From contig CM034127.1 of the NCBI GenBank assembly GCA_019914995.1, forward strand, positions 3,286,001 to 3,350,000: 64,000 bases of DNA. Reading direction: 5' to 3'. The translations under genes were made by a program, and so were the position numbers. Below are positions 1 to 11,180 of the stretch, one piece after another. How positions within the stretch are numbered: the stretch's first letter is position 1; each line of letters opens with the position of its first letter. Source of the DNA: Acanthochlamys bracteata (taxonomy: Eukaryota > Streptophyta > Magnoliopsida > Pandanales > Velloziaceae). The notes under the pieces are model-generated. The model ran no database searches. It was not told where the DNA came from and worked only from the letters and a program-made list of their open reading frames with translations.

Positions 1-248
1 TGCTATGTCACGTGTAACTTAAGCCTTTTCACTTCACTGTCAATCATATCTTAAATGAGCATTCTCTCACATGTGAGTTTGAAAATCAATAAAAAGGAGT
101 CTTTTGTGATTCAACTTGTTAATCCACTTCTGAACCATTTTTAAGTTTGTTGCTTCTGTCTTTAACATGTAACTAGTTAATCTTGAATATAAGTAAGCAT
201 CCATCATATCACTCAAACTTTTTTTGTTGCCCTTAATTTTGGTTCTAG
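1..248 (+). other. Intron of the pyrophosphatase gene (5' part outside window)
   Basis: Non-coding sequence that ends in a pyrimidine-rich tract and a TAG acceptor just before the first visible exon (residues ISDAIRDG). No exon could be recognised here, so the preceding exon must lie upstream of the window. Confidence 0.7.
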
Positions 249-3200
249 ATATCGGATGCTATTAGGGATGGAGCGGAAGGTTTCTTCAGGACCCAATATG
301 GAACTATCTCAAAGATGGCTATAGTGCTAGCTCTGGTGATCCTTAGTATATATTTAATACGTGATACAACTCCTCAGCAGGAATCATCTGGTCTTGGAAG
401 GTTCCTTAGTTTCTGACTGCATCCTTTGGGTCTTTTCAAACTTTACCAAAAACCTGCACCATTCTTGTACACTAATGACAATTGAGTTTTCTTTCTCACG
501 TAAAACTTTTTCCTTTTGCAGGACAACTTCAGCGTCAGTAACAGTTGCTGCCTTCTTATTGGGGGCCCTGTGTTCAGGGGTTGCTGGTTATGTTGGTATG
601 TGGGTATCAGTGCGTGCCAATGTTAGAGTCTCTAGTGCTGCTAGGCGCTCTGCAAGGGAGGCACTTCAGGTTGCCTTTTAACTGCCAATACTTCTATTGT
701 ACAATTTAGCATTCTAGTCATTGAACTGATATTCCTTCTGCATTTACCTTAAATGCAGATTGCTGTTCGCGCTGGTGGTTTCTCAGCTATAATAGTTGTT
801 GGCATGGCTGTGATTGGCGTCACAATCCTTTATGCTGTATTATATGTCTGGTTAGAAGTAGATTCACCTGGTTCAATGAAAGTTACTGATTGTAAGTTTG
901 AACTCTTTCTCAATTTCTAGAATGGATTGTTTATTTTATTTTATCTTTAAATTGCACTCTCTTTTATAATGATTTAACAATATATTATAATAATGAATGT
1001 GAGGATCTATACTGTTTTGTGTGATTTTAAGATAAATATCGGCAGCCTTCCATGTTTTATATTTGAACAAATTTCCAAATGTTCAGTCTTTGGGTCAGGT
1101 AGTGCGGGATAGCATTTTTAACTGATGTCTTTGTAAAGAAACTTTGTTTTAGAGTCATGATATTTAGCACTCTAATATGTTGCCATATACAATTGGCTCT
1201 GATCCTAAGGCTCGTGTCAGTATCAAGTAAATTAAACATTGACGAAGGATAGATAGTTTCATGCTATGCTCGTATTTGGAGTGATATCATCTAGGAGAAG
1301 CATAGCAATCATGCGTTCAATGTCCATATCAGCCCATATTAGCAGCATTTAGGGTTTCATACTGTGCTTGTATTTGGAGTGAGCTTTCTTGGAGAAGCAT
1401 ACACAATCATGTGGTTAATGTCCATATCTGCCCTATTGGCAGCATTTAGGACTTTCTTGGAAGGTCAAGAAGAGTCCTTACTAGTCAAGAACTGACCATC
1501 TATAGATACTTGAGTAACAAAATGCTGTAAAATCAAATTTGTTTGATAACTAGCAGAAAGCAAGTGTAGATACTTTATGTCGTTTTGTTTTAGTCTGTGC
1601 TAATGTTTATGTTGGATTATTGCAGTGCCTCTTCTCCTTGTTGGTTTTGGTTTTGGTGCCTCGTTTGTCGCCCTTTTTGCCCAGTTGGGTGGAGGAATTT
1701 TCACCAAAGCAGCAGATGTTGGGGCTGACCTTGTTGGGAAGGTGGAGCAAGGAATCCCTGAAGATGATCCTCGAAATCCTGCTGTGATTGCAGATCTGGT
1801 AATCCAGTTCTTATTATTACTAGTGTTATTCTTCTTATTATCATTATTGTCTGTATAATTATTGCTTTTGAAGTAATTTCCCCATTCAGCTTTCTTGTAT
1901 TCTACATAAAACTGGGTTTACATTTTCATTCATAGTTTTTAAAAGTCGTTAGCTATGTAAAACGAGCAGCAATGTTCTAATGTTCCTTATTGTTTTTAGA
2001 AATGTAACTTTATAGATGTAGCAGCAGTAGTATTGCTGCAGAATTGGATCTAGTAAGCGGATAGGTTGAATTGTCAAACCAAATTTGTCACCTTAAGACT
2101 ACTGTAGCTGATGATAGCATTGATGATATTTCTAGATATCGACATTGAGTTTTTACTGATTGTCTCTTTCTGGTTGTTTTGATTTATATATGTTGAATTT
2201 GCATGGTATTGGAGATGTAGCGACACACTGTTAGTTTGTAGGCTCGCCTCTAGCTGATTGTTATGTTCTTTCTTGTTCATGTTCATGCAGAATATATGAT
2301 GCACCTTTCCAATCATTAATTGCTGATCATGTTGTTTACAATATTTAACTGCATACTCCCTTAGTATACTACACAGACACTTCAATTACTTTTCTGAACA
2401 AACTCCTGTGCCTTGTCTTGTGAAGGTTGGTGACAATGTTGGTGACTGTGCCGCTCGAGGCGCTGATCTTTTTGAGAGCATTTCAGCAGAGATTATCAGT
2501 GCAATGATACTTGGAGGAACGATGGCTCAACGTTGCAAAATTGAAGGCAAGTTTTGTTTTTCTTTTCTTTTTCTTTTGTGTGTGTGTGTAATATGGCTGC
2601 AGTCTCTCTACCAAGTCTCGCCAACTTTCTCTCCAAGATTGGGATGCAGTGAAGGTGCAAATGTACTGTCTTGGTAGGTGTTAAGTGTTAGTAACAGAAG
2701 GTAGCTTCAAGGTGGGACTGATTCAGAGACCTGTGAAGTGATTCACAGTTTTTGTTGTTATTTAGGTTGGTAACAGAAAACTACTAAAGTATACACGAGA
2801 CACATGTTTGGAATAGCAATATGTCGCTATTTGAAAGTCTTTTTTTTCTGCATATTTGATCAAAGGTGTGTTGTCGTTCATGGTTAATCATTTCTCTTTA
2901 TATCATTACCTTTCAACTTCCAGCATCTTGTACCTTTTTAGTCTGCTAATGCCGCAGTTTTCTTTTAATTCGACTCTTATTCTGTTGGTTTTCTTTGGAT
3001 GGTGAAATGAAGTGGTTTTTTGATGAAACAGTATATATCTCTAAGACTTTGTCAGTGCATCTTCTTAAAATAATAGTCATGCCTTTAGTTTTGTGGTATA
3101 ATAGCCATTTGATATGGTGCATTTTACCATTACTAGCCATATTGTTTTAGTTATTCCCTAGAAAGATGCCATTATGTTACGAATGGGTGATTTGGGCTTA

Positions 3201-6200
3201 CCCAAAACAGTGCCCTTCCTACCAAGTGCACAGCAAAAATAGAACGAGCATGCAATAGACCTTGCAATCGAGTAGTTAATTGATACCAGATAAAGATAAA
3301 CCACTAGGGAGACAGGGGTTTTGTGGGAACCCGCTTCACAAAGAGGATAAAACTCACAGGAGGCCATCACGGAGAAATTCACCAAGTAAATGAGATACTT
3401 TTAACACCTGCTTCCTCTGGAGAACACTACTGTTCTCTTGCTAGAGTGAGATGCTCAATCTTACTTAGGACAAGTAGGGAGTTTAGAATAGGCTATCGCC
3501 ACACACAAGGTGTGAACAATTGCCTTTGATATGTTGATCATGATCATGTTCATGTCAAACAAGCAGGCGTATGCCTTGTATAGACACACCCAACCAGGTG
3601 ACCAGTACCTTAGTCCAGTGCTTTCTACCAGTTGCAAGCTTCTGCCCAGCTGCTGCCAGCTCCTTGCCACCTTATGCTTGATGCTTCCAGCTCATGATTT
3701 AAATCTATAGACAATATGAGGTTTGAATTATAGGAGCTTTTTTCCATATTATCATTTTGCTATTCTCCATGCTTCCTCGAAACAAAAAATTCCACGCAGA
3801 CTACTCTTACACCCTGTTCTAAGAGAAGAAGGGACAGCTAGAAGAGAATTTTTGTATGTTTATGGTATTATTTATATGCATTGTTTCTCCCTAAATCTCT
3901 TGTTTCACTTCTTGCAGATCCATCTAAGTTCATCCTTTTTCCTCTTGTGGTCCATTCTTTCGACTTAGTTGTGTCATCTATTGGAATACTCTCCATCAGG
4001 GGCAGTCGTCAACCTGGAGCGAAATCTCCTATTGAGGATCCTATGATGATACTCCAGAAGGGTTACTCAATATCAATACTTTTTGCTGTTCTAGCATTTG
4101 GAATTGTGAGTTCTTTTCCATCATCTGCCAGAATTTTTTTAGTTTGAAATTGAGGGTAACACTGTGCACATGACAATAAAGAGCCAAAAAGTACACTAGC
4201 TGGAAACTCCGCATCTAATAGATTCGCTAAATGAGCTCTGAATATTCTGTCACTTATTGAGCTACCAACTTCATCACCTTTTCTTTCAAAGAACTATGTC
4301 CATGTTCATGACTATAATATTCAATTTATGCCCATGTTTGCTAATTTCTTGTCTGTTGTTTTCTTCAACAGTCCACAAGATGGCTCCTTTATACTGAACA
4401 GGCACCTTCAGCATGGTTAAACTTTGCTTTGTGTGGTTTGGTTGGAATAATTACTGCATATTTGTTTGTGTTGATTACCAAGTATTACACAGACTACAAG
4501 CACGAACCTGTTCGTACATTAGCCCTTTCAAGTGCAACAGGGCATGGGACTAATATAATAGCTGGTGTGAGCCTCGGGTTAGAATCAACAGCCCTCCCTG
4601 TTCTTGTAATTAGTGTTGCTGTAATCTCCACATTCTGGCTGGGACATACATCGGGCCTTGTTGATGATGGTGGCAATCCAACTGGTGGACTCTTTGGAAC
4701 AGCTGTAGCAACAATGGGCATGCTTAGTACCGCAGCTTATGTTCTTACAATGGATATGTTTGGCCCCATAGCTGACAATGCTGGGGGGATTGTCGAGATG
4801 AGTCTACAGGTATACTCCCAATTCCGGTTTCTTCAAATTTTAAAATTACCCAAATTATGAAAAAGAGTCTAGATATTGTCTCATTTAATCAGCTGCCATC
4901 TGTGCTTATGCACTATGTTTTTCTTCTGCTCTAAATTACTGGTGTACTTAGTGAAAGATAGGAGGAAGGTGTTTACATGCACACCTGTTCCAAACTGCAT
5001 TTAACAGTGCGATCGGTTCCCTATATTTATTTCCTGCAATGTGATTCTTGCTTGACACTCAACCATGATAGTGTTCTATCTGAAACTGCTTGCAGCCTGA
5101 AAGTGTTCGAGAAATCACAGATGTCCTTGATGCTGTTGGCAACACTACTAAAGCAACAACGAAAGGATTTGCTATAGGATCTGCTGCACTGGCTTCTTTT
5201 CTTCTTTTTAGTGCTTACATGGATGAAGTTGCTTCTTTTGCTGGTGTTCCTTTTAAAGAGGTATTTAATGCACTCCTTGCTGTTTTCTACTTCCTAGCAG
5301 CTAGAATTTTGTTTGTCCTCTTATAATTGATTGCAATGCGTAAGCATCCCCTTGATTCAAAAACAGGTTGACATAGCAATTCCCGAGGTTTTCATTGGGG
5401 GCTTGTTGGGTTCTATGCTTATATTTGTTTTTAGTGCCTGGGCGTGTTCCGCTGTTGGAAGGACTGCTCAGGAGGTGGTAAATGAAGTTCGTAGGCAATT
5501 TATAGAAAGGCCTGGTATAATGGTGAGTTTCTTACTGAGGGTTCTGTGTTGATGCGATCAGCAAACTGATATCACATGCTGTCCAGGACTATATAGAGAA
5601 ACCAGATTATGGTCGCTGTGTTGCCATTGTTGCATCTGCATCACTGAGGGAAATGATAAAACCTGGTGCTTTGGCAATCATATCACCAATTTTAATTGGT
5701 AGGTAGTTTCTTTTTGCTTCTTTGTAGTTGCTCCTTGATTTTTGGATTTTATTTACTAACTCATACTTTATTTTACATTTGCAGGTTTTATCTTTAGGCT
5801 ACTGGGTCAATTCACAGGTCAGCCTCTTCTTGGAGCCAAGGTTGTGGCTTCAATGCTCATGTTTGGAACTGTTGCGGGCATTCTTATGGCTCTTTTCTTA
5901 AATACTGCTGGAGGTGCATGGGATAATGCCAAAAAATACATCGAGACTGGTGCTCTCGGAGGCAAAGGGAGTGATAGTCACAAGGCAGCAGTAACCGGAG
6001 ATACGTAAGTTATTTAAGTTTTGATTGGAATAGTCATTGCCACTAAAAGATCATCAAATTGCTGATATTCGTAGATTTTGGTAAAATTTACCAGTTTATA
6101 TCATAGTAAAGTCAAAAAATAAAAAAGAAAAGAAACAGCAAAAGAATTAATGTTATTTTGGATAACTTCATTTTTCTTTCAGAATTTGCAATCTGTTTTA

Positions 6201-6809
6201 TGCCGGTGCAGTCGTTTCTTTATAGTCAGGGATACTGATTTTAAATAGTGGGTATAGCTGAATTATGGCATAGATAATAAACTATATCTAGAGGTAAATA
6301 CTTAATGACATTTGCTGAATTGGTATCTCAAGTATAGGAGGCCAATATTTAGCTGCAAGGGTTCAAAATGACTCTTTTAAGTAAAAATTTCTAGTGTCCT
6401 TTGGTTTGTGATTGTGCTGTTTGTACATGTTTCTCTTGTTCTTTGTGCTTTTGTCGTAGTGATTTCATAGTTGTTTTTCAATTGGATACAGAGGAGCCTT
6501 ACTAGCCTTACCTAGTCCGTATTTCAGAAGCTTGGCTAAGGACTACCCCTTTAATTTGCTTTCTTAAAGGATGCATGATATCTCACAACTGATGATGACA
6601 TTAATAGCTATTATACTTCTATATATGCCTTCATTGCATTATTTCTTCAGTGTCTAAATATGTAGAACTGTTAGGTTGCATTAACTCCTCAAGATATTTA
6701 TTTGTACAGGGTTGGAGATCCATTCAAAGATACAGCTGGACCTTCTCTTCATGTTCTAATCAAAATGCTTGCAACTATCACCTTAGTCATGGCCCCTGTA
6801 TTTTTGTGA
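249..6809 (+). CDS. AVP2: K+-independent (type II) H+-translocating pyrophosphatase, AVP2-like, 3' part
   Basis: Membrane proton pump that hydrolyses pyrophosphate to move H+ into the lumen; plant type II enzymes reside in the Golgi and related membranes (family knowledge). Twelve exons splice in frame to 701 codons plus stop: 249-400, 522-669, 759-891, 1626-1798, 2426-2546, 3918-4105, 4372-4809, 5096-5260, 5367-5522, 5587-5698, 5785-6004, 6710-6809. The full protein is about 800 residues, so roughly 100 N-terminal residues lie upstream of the window. Visible motifs are the pyrophosphate-binding [11 protein letters not shown], the acidic [25 protein letters not shown], and [10 protein letters not shown], whose Lys after GNTT marks the K+-independent type. 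The C-terminus contains [15 protein letters not shown] and ends MAPVFL. One intron (2547-3917) needs a GC donor. No stops or frameshifts were seen. The 5' end of the gene is missing only because of the window edge. Confidence 0.95.
1257..1450. repeat. Tandem duplication of about 97 bp in a pyrophosphatase intron
   Basis: Two head-to-tail copies, 1257-1354 and 1355-1450. Both begin tttcat.ct and end gcagcatttagg, with shared blocks such as gtatttggagtga and aatgtccatatc between. They differ at scattered bases, so the duplication is not recent. It lies wholly inside the intron between the exons ending at 891 and starting at 1626. Confidence 0.85.
2547..3917 (+). other. GC-AG intron, 1371 bp
   Basis: The upstream exon ends attgaag and the next bases are gcaagt, the usual context of a GC donor. 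The downstream exon starts after cttgcag. Joining these borders gives ...[14 protein letters not shown], which matches the conserved family sequence. No GT donor nearby keeps the frame. It is the longest intron of this gene in the window; apart from the short palindrome tgatcatgatca near 3535 I see no recognisable element in it. Confidence 0.75.
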
Positions 6810-7372
6810 GAGATTTGCTTTCTTTGACAATATACGGAATATACTGTATAGATTCGAAATTGAGCGTTGAGGTTAGGAACTAGACAACAAAGATTGATCT
6901 ACTATTTTCCCCTCAATTGACAAAATCTTGTACAAGAGAACTCCCCTCCATACAATTTTATTCTCCCAGTGCTTTTTGACTTGTTATGGCAAAGCTTCTT
7001 TTGGGAGTCCGCGAATCTGTAATGGGATCATGGGCAATCAACAGCGTCTCTCACACGTGCCTGATTTTCAGGGTAAGTAGTCGAATCAATTTTATATGAA
7101 CGTATCTTGAATTTGTAACAACTCTGATCGGTTCTCTAGCAACTGTGTAAGCATTTTGGTGTTAGCATTTGCTGTATGCTTTCTATTCTAAAACCCAATT
7201 TGGAGGAAATTTCTGACATATTACCTTTCTGTGGTCGAACTAGTATCCTCTTCAACTTGTTATCCTAACTAACAAACAAAAGACAAAAGTCAGTGCCATG
7301 GTTTAACTAATTGAATGGATTTATAATGAATTGGATGCATCTTCTTCAACTTGTCCGGATTCTGGTGATCTA
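6810..7372 (+). other. 3' UTR of the pyrophosphatase gene and spacer
   Basis: Sequence after the stop codon with no coding potential. It probably holds the 3' UTR and polyadenylation region, but no single poly(A) signal can be chosen from sequence alone. Confidence 0.5.
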
Positions 7373-7620
7373 GGTGGTGTTTGGAATTACTTTTCCCCAA
7401 CATTTTTTTTTAATTTTTAATTTTATATTTTTTAATATATTTTTTATAAATATATAAAAAATTTATTTAAAAATTTAGAAAGTGTATAAAATTTTTACGA
7501 AGTGAGATTTTTTATTATATATTTTATTATTTTTTTAAAAGTAAAAAATATAGCTTATTTAAAAAAAATAAAAATATTTTTTATTCTAAAAAAATTTTAT
7601 TTTATAAGTATTACTTAACA
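7373..7620. repeat. AT-rich dispersed repeat, copy 1
   Basis: Very AT-rich block starting ggtggtgtttgga and containing ataaatatataaaaaattta, with poly-A/T tracts after it. It aligns end to end and in the same orientation with 9931-10155. The two copies lie either side of the first DC1 gene. The low-complexity sequence and lack of coding capacity suggest a MITE-like element, but terminal inverted repeats are not clear. Confidence 0.7.
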
Positions 7621-8118
7621 CTCTCTAATCTGGTCTTCTTAATAAAAATTTACCCCATCCTTTTCGTTAGACCTCGAGAAAGAATAGCACATGTTCGTGA
7701 ACCGAAGACTTCCATCGATTCCTTCCAAAATTTGGACGTTGACATTTTCGATCATGTACGCATGAATGGATGATATGATAGTCTTAGATAAGTGAGAGAC
7801 GATATTCCAGAAAGTTCACTCTCTGAATTCCGTGCGTTCTTCTCCTTTCTTACATTCCCAAATTAGATCTAGGAAATGCTTCAGGGTTCTGTTCTTTCAA
7901 CAGTTGATAGCCATTGATCTATTATTATATAGTTATTATTTGTTCCAAACGAAAAAACTACATTATTCAGTGAAGACGAAATCATACATTATCATCATGT
8001 TCTCAAAATCAAACAAAAGGAAAAAGAAGGCCAACAGCTCTGTAACAACAACACTTACTGAAAGAAGGCATTAAAACTCGATGCAGTCTTATAACGTAGA
8101 TATGCACAAGCTATCAAG

Positions 8119-9579
8119 TCAAACATATCCTTCGAGAGATTCACCAAGAGCGATTGCATGCTCAACACCTTCAAGCGACAACGCCTCAACACCTTGAAGG
8201 GGATCCATCTGGTAGCCATCAACCTCGCCGCAGCCGTTGCCTTCGTCTCCACCATACGCCTCTTCTGTTATGTAGACCGACTCTCCTGTCACGTAGCACG
8301 GATCCGTCACGTATCCGTCGCAGCCGTCGAAGTCGTCTCCACCACAAACCCCTTGACTTACGTAGAATGACTCTTCCGTCGCGTAGAATGTCTCTTGTGT
8401 TATGTAGACGTCTACCACGGTGTCTCCGCTGACATCATCCTGGACGCTGTCACGGCTATTGTCACCAGAAGGCCCTTCTTGACTAGTGTTATACCCTCCA
8501 TGGTTTCCTCCGCCCTGAGTCGTGTAATCTGCTCCATGGTTTCCTCCTTCCTGCGTCGTGTAATCTCCGCCATTGTTTCCTCCTCCTTCCGTCGTGTTAT
8601 CTCCTCCATGTTTTCCTCCTTCCTGGGTCGTGTTATCTCCTCCATTGTTTCCTCCTTCCTGCGTCGTGTTATCCCTTCCATTCATTCCTCCTTCTTGTGT
8701 CGTGTTATCCCTTCCATTGTTCCCTCCTTCTTGTGTCGTGTTATCCCTTCCATTATTACCTCGACCACCGTTTACCTGATTGTTTTCCGCAACGTTTACA
8801 GGCCCTGCCGGTCCCACCGGACGGAATGTTGGATTATAACCCCTTGCAGCAGTTGCTGCAGGAGTCATCATCGGCGGAGGGTGCACAGTTCTTGCCGGTC
8901 CAACTGGGCGGACTGCTCCCCTATAACCCCCTGAAACAGTAGGTGCAGGAGCTGGCACCGGTGTAGGGTACACACTGCTTGCGCCAGGTCTTGCCGGTCC
9001 CACTGGACGAACTGCTGCAGGTATTCCAACATTGTTGTTGGCGATCTGTGACGGCGCTGTGGCGCACTCGAGGTGTGCATCAAACTCGCAGCCTACGCAG
9101 CGGTAGAGCCAGTGTATCCCGCCGGACCGTCCGCAAATGTCGCAGCCAAAGCCGTTGTTTGCACCATAAGGCGGTTCAATTGTGAGTCTCAACATATGAG
9201 GATGAGAACGGTGGAAAACTGCTTGAGGAAGCGTAGCGCACTGAGTATGCAGGTCAGTGCCACAGGTATTGCAGTGGTACGAAAACCCGGTTCCTGGGAC
9301 ATTACAGGCGTCACAGCTGTACCGACCTTCAGGGTACGCAGGGAAATTAAGGAGTTTGAGCGGGTGGGGATCGGCAGGGTGGAGAATAACGTTCTGCAAC
9401 TGCGCGCAATTTATGTGTAGTGGGTAAGCGCACGCTGCGCACCAGTAGTATCTGCCGGACGCAGACATCTTGCAGCAGGCGCATATTGCTGGCGGGCCGA
9501 GATGAGCTAGTTGCAACGGGTGAGCGTGGCTGAAATGTTGGATCACTTGGGGGAGCTGGATATTGTTCAGCCTTGTCAT
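8119..9579 (-). CDS. DC1-domain protein with C-terminal 12-residue repeats
   Basis: Single-exon 486-residue protein. Three DC1-type Cys/His zinc-binding modules lie at about residues 15-60, 67-116 and 123-173, each with a H-x-HPL or PHxL start and CxxC...C..C...HxxC spacing. DC1 proteins are plant-specific; some bind lipids or act in defence and stress responses, but no role can be assigned here. Residues about 190-260 are proline-rich with three RPVGPA motifs. Residues 274-369 are eight 12-residue units of the form GNNGRDNTTQEG. The acidic C-terminus repeats motifs like YITQE and YVTGES. The start ATG opens MTRLNNIQ, parallel to MTRLKNQQ in the neighbouring paralogue 1.6 kb upstream on the same strand, which supports this start. 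The tail is unlike that of the paralogue, so it evolved after or during duplication. Confidence 0.85.
   Translation of the reverse strand: MTRLNNIQLPQVIQHFSHAHPLQLAHLGPPAICACCKMSASGRYYWCAACAYPLHINCAQLQNVILHPADPHPLKLLNFPAYPEGRYSCDACNVPGTGFSYHCNTCGTDLHTQCATLPQAVFHRSHPHMLRLTIEPPYGANNGFGCDICGRSGGIHWLYRCVGCEFDAHLECATAPSQIANNNVGIPAAVRPVGPARPGASSVYPTPVPAPAPTVSGGYRGAVRPVGPARTVHPPPMMTPAATAARGYNPTFRPVGPAGPVNVAENNQVNGGRGNNGRDNTTQEGGNNGRDNTTQEGGMNGRDNTTQEGGNNGGDNTTQEGGKHGGDNTTEGGGNNGGDYTTQEGGNHGADYTTQGGGNHGGYNTSQEGPSGDNSRDSVQDDVSGDTVVDVYITQETFYATEESFYVSQGVCGGDDFDGCDGYVTDPCYVTGESVYITEEAYGGDEGNGCGEVDGYQMDPLQGVEALSLEGVEHAIALGESLEGYV
8473..8760 (-). repeat. Coding minisatellite, eight 36-bp units
   Basis: Lies inside the first DC1 gene and encodes residues 274-369. 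On the minus strand each unit encodes a variant of GNNGRDNTTQEG. The first two units are identical in protein; later ones change N to H or K, R to G or A, and D to Y. The unit length is a multiple of three, so copy-number change would keep the frame. Confidence 0.9.
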
Positions 9580-9930
9580 TGTCTCTTTCTCTCTCTGTCT
9601 CTGTGTTGGTCAGCTGCTTCCTACGGCTGATGTTTGATCGACTGAACAATGCATCGAACGTGATATGGTGTTGGAGATATGTCAAAGTATGTAGCCGTAT
9701 AGGTGCTACAGCTTGGATGAAGATGTTGGTAGGAGTCAACGATAGAAAGGGTTGACATTTTGAGGGAATGAAGGCAACTAGTAGCTAAGTAATAGTTGGT
9801 GGTTCCATTGATTGCTAGAGAGTTTTATTTTAATGGATATAAATAGTTCTAATCGAAATTTTATGAACCGAATGTAGCTGGAAGGTTCGTAAAAGTCTTC
9901 TTCAGCTCTGTTACCACGTGATGGATAATA
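9580..9930 (-). other. 5' flank of the first DC1 gene
   Basis: Non-coding sequence directly upstream of the ATG, including a tract rich in tctctctctg next to the start. It would hold the promoter and leader. No specific element can be supported. Confidence 0.4.
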
Positions 9931-10155
9931 GAGGTTGTTTGGGATTGGTTTTTTTCAATATTTTTTTAATTTTTTAATTTATGTTTTTTAATATATATTT
10001 TATAAATATATAAAAAATTTATTTAAAAATTTAAAAAGTGTAAAAAAATTTTACAAAATAAGATCTTTTTATTACATATTTTTATTATTTTTTTAAAAAA
10101 AAAAAATATAATTCATTTTTTAAAAAAATAAAAATATTTTTTATTCTAAAAAGCT
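9931..10155. repeat. AT-rich dispersed repeat, copy 2
   Basis: Starts gaggttgtttgggatt and contains the same ataaatatataaaaaattta core as 7373-7620, followed by matching A/T tracts ending ttattctaaaaa. It has the same orientation as copy 1, so the two form direct repeats around the first DC1 gene. Confidence 0.7.
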
Positions 10156-11180
10156 TCATATTATGTCTTCGGCTGCAATAATGTCCTTGCATCGCTGTAG
10201 TTCAAGTTACTTTCACATCTTCATGTCTACAGTATATTTGTGATACAAATTTCGCTGAACTGATCAGGTTGCTTTCTACCAAGCAAATAGTAAACGCGGT
10301 ACAGCATGCAAATCTTGGAGTGAAGATTTTTTTTATTTTAAACTTGCTGAATTTAATCAGTTTGTCGTTGCTTGCAAGGTTGCTCGTAAAGACGGGGTAT
10401 GCAATTCTTGGTCAACCATTGAAGTTCCAGTTAAAGAGTTCTAAAACCGTTGGCAAATTATGAAATTATGGAAGGAGTTCAACCAAAACCAGGATACAAG
10501 GAAGGCGAAGCATTAGCAGGATGACATGAGCGTACTCTAAATATTATAGATAGATTACTGAGCTATATATAAATATTATTCATTAATCAATCTTTCATGC
10601 ACTCACTCGATTCACTGAATTCATTCATAAAGAGGTTGCTCATGCAATAACGGCCCGCCCCGGTAAAGAGTTCATCACTCGCTGCTATCCATGAAGGTCA
10701 CAGGGTCCAACGTCCTCGGCAGAGCTATCGGATAGAAGCCGATCTCAACAACTGGGAGCCTTTGGACTTGCCAAGTAATTTATCAAACTTCTGGTTAATT
10801 CTATTTTTTCACCTTAGTTTTTTGTTTTTGGATAAAAATTAAAGAGAAACTAAATCGTTGATTCTTTTTGGGGTAGAGCAAAGACGGGGGAGAAGGAATG
10901 GAACAAAGATTCTTCTGCATAGAGAACCAATAGAGCTACCCAAGCGGTCACTGAGTACTCATTTGTGCATTCCCCCTTCTACTTGCATTTTCAAGGGCAT
11001 GTATCTCATTCACTTAACCATGCACATAGGATATATAGAAAGGGACTACGAGAAAAAAAAAAAATAGCGCATAGCATTTACTCAGGGAGTCTTACGATAA
11101 AAAAAATACAATTATCATATCATCATATTATAAATCGCAGTTATGAGTTTCATCAGATAATCAATTCCACCTAACCCTGC
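10156..11180. other. Spacer between the DC1 genes, possible gene remnant at 10260-10500
   Basis: No intact gene. On the plus strand, 10260-10500 has exon-like stretches in shifting frames, giving phrases such as ARKDGVCNSWSTIEVPVKE and KPGYKEGEALAG, broken by stops. I could not name the source gene. The rest (10500-11180) shows nothing identifiable; an A-run lies near 11052. Confidence 0.35.

Noticed and set aside
8395-8934. Plus-strand 179-codon open frame opposite the first DC1 gene
   Set aside because: It is the antisense shadow of the minisatellite region, whose repeat periodicity keeps several frames open. The sense frame carries DC1 domains.
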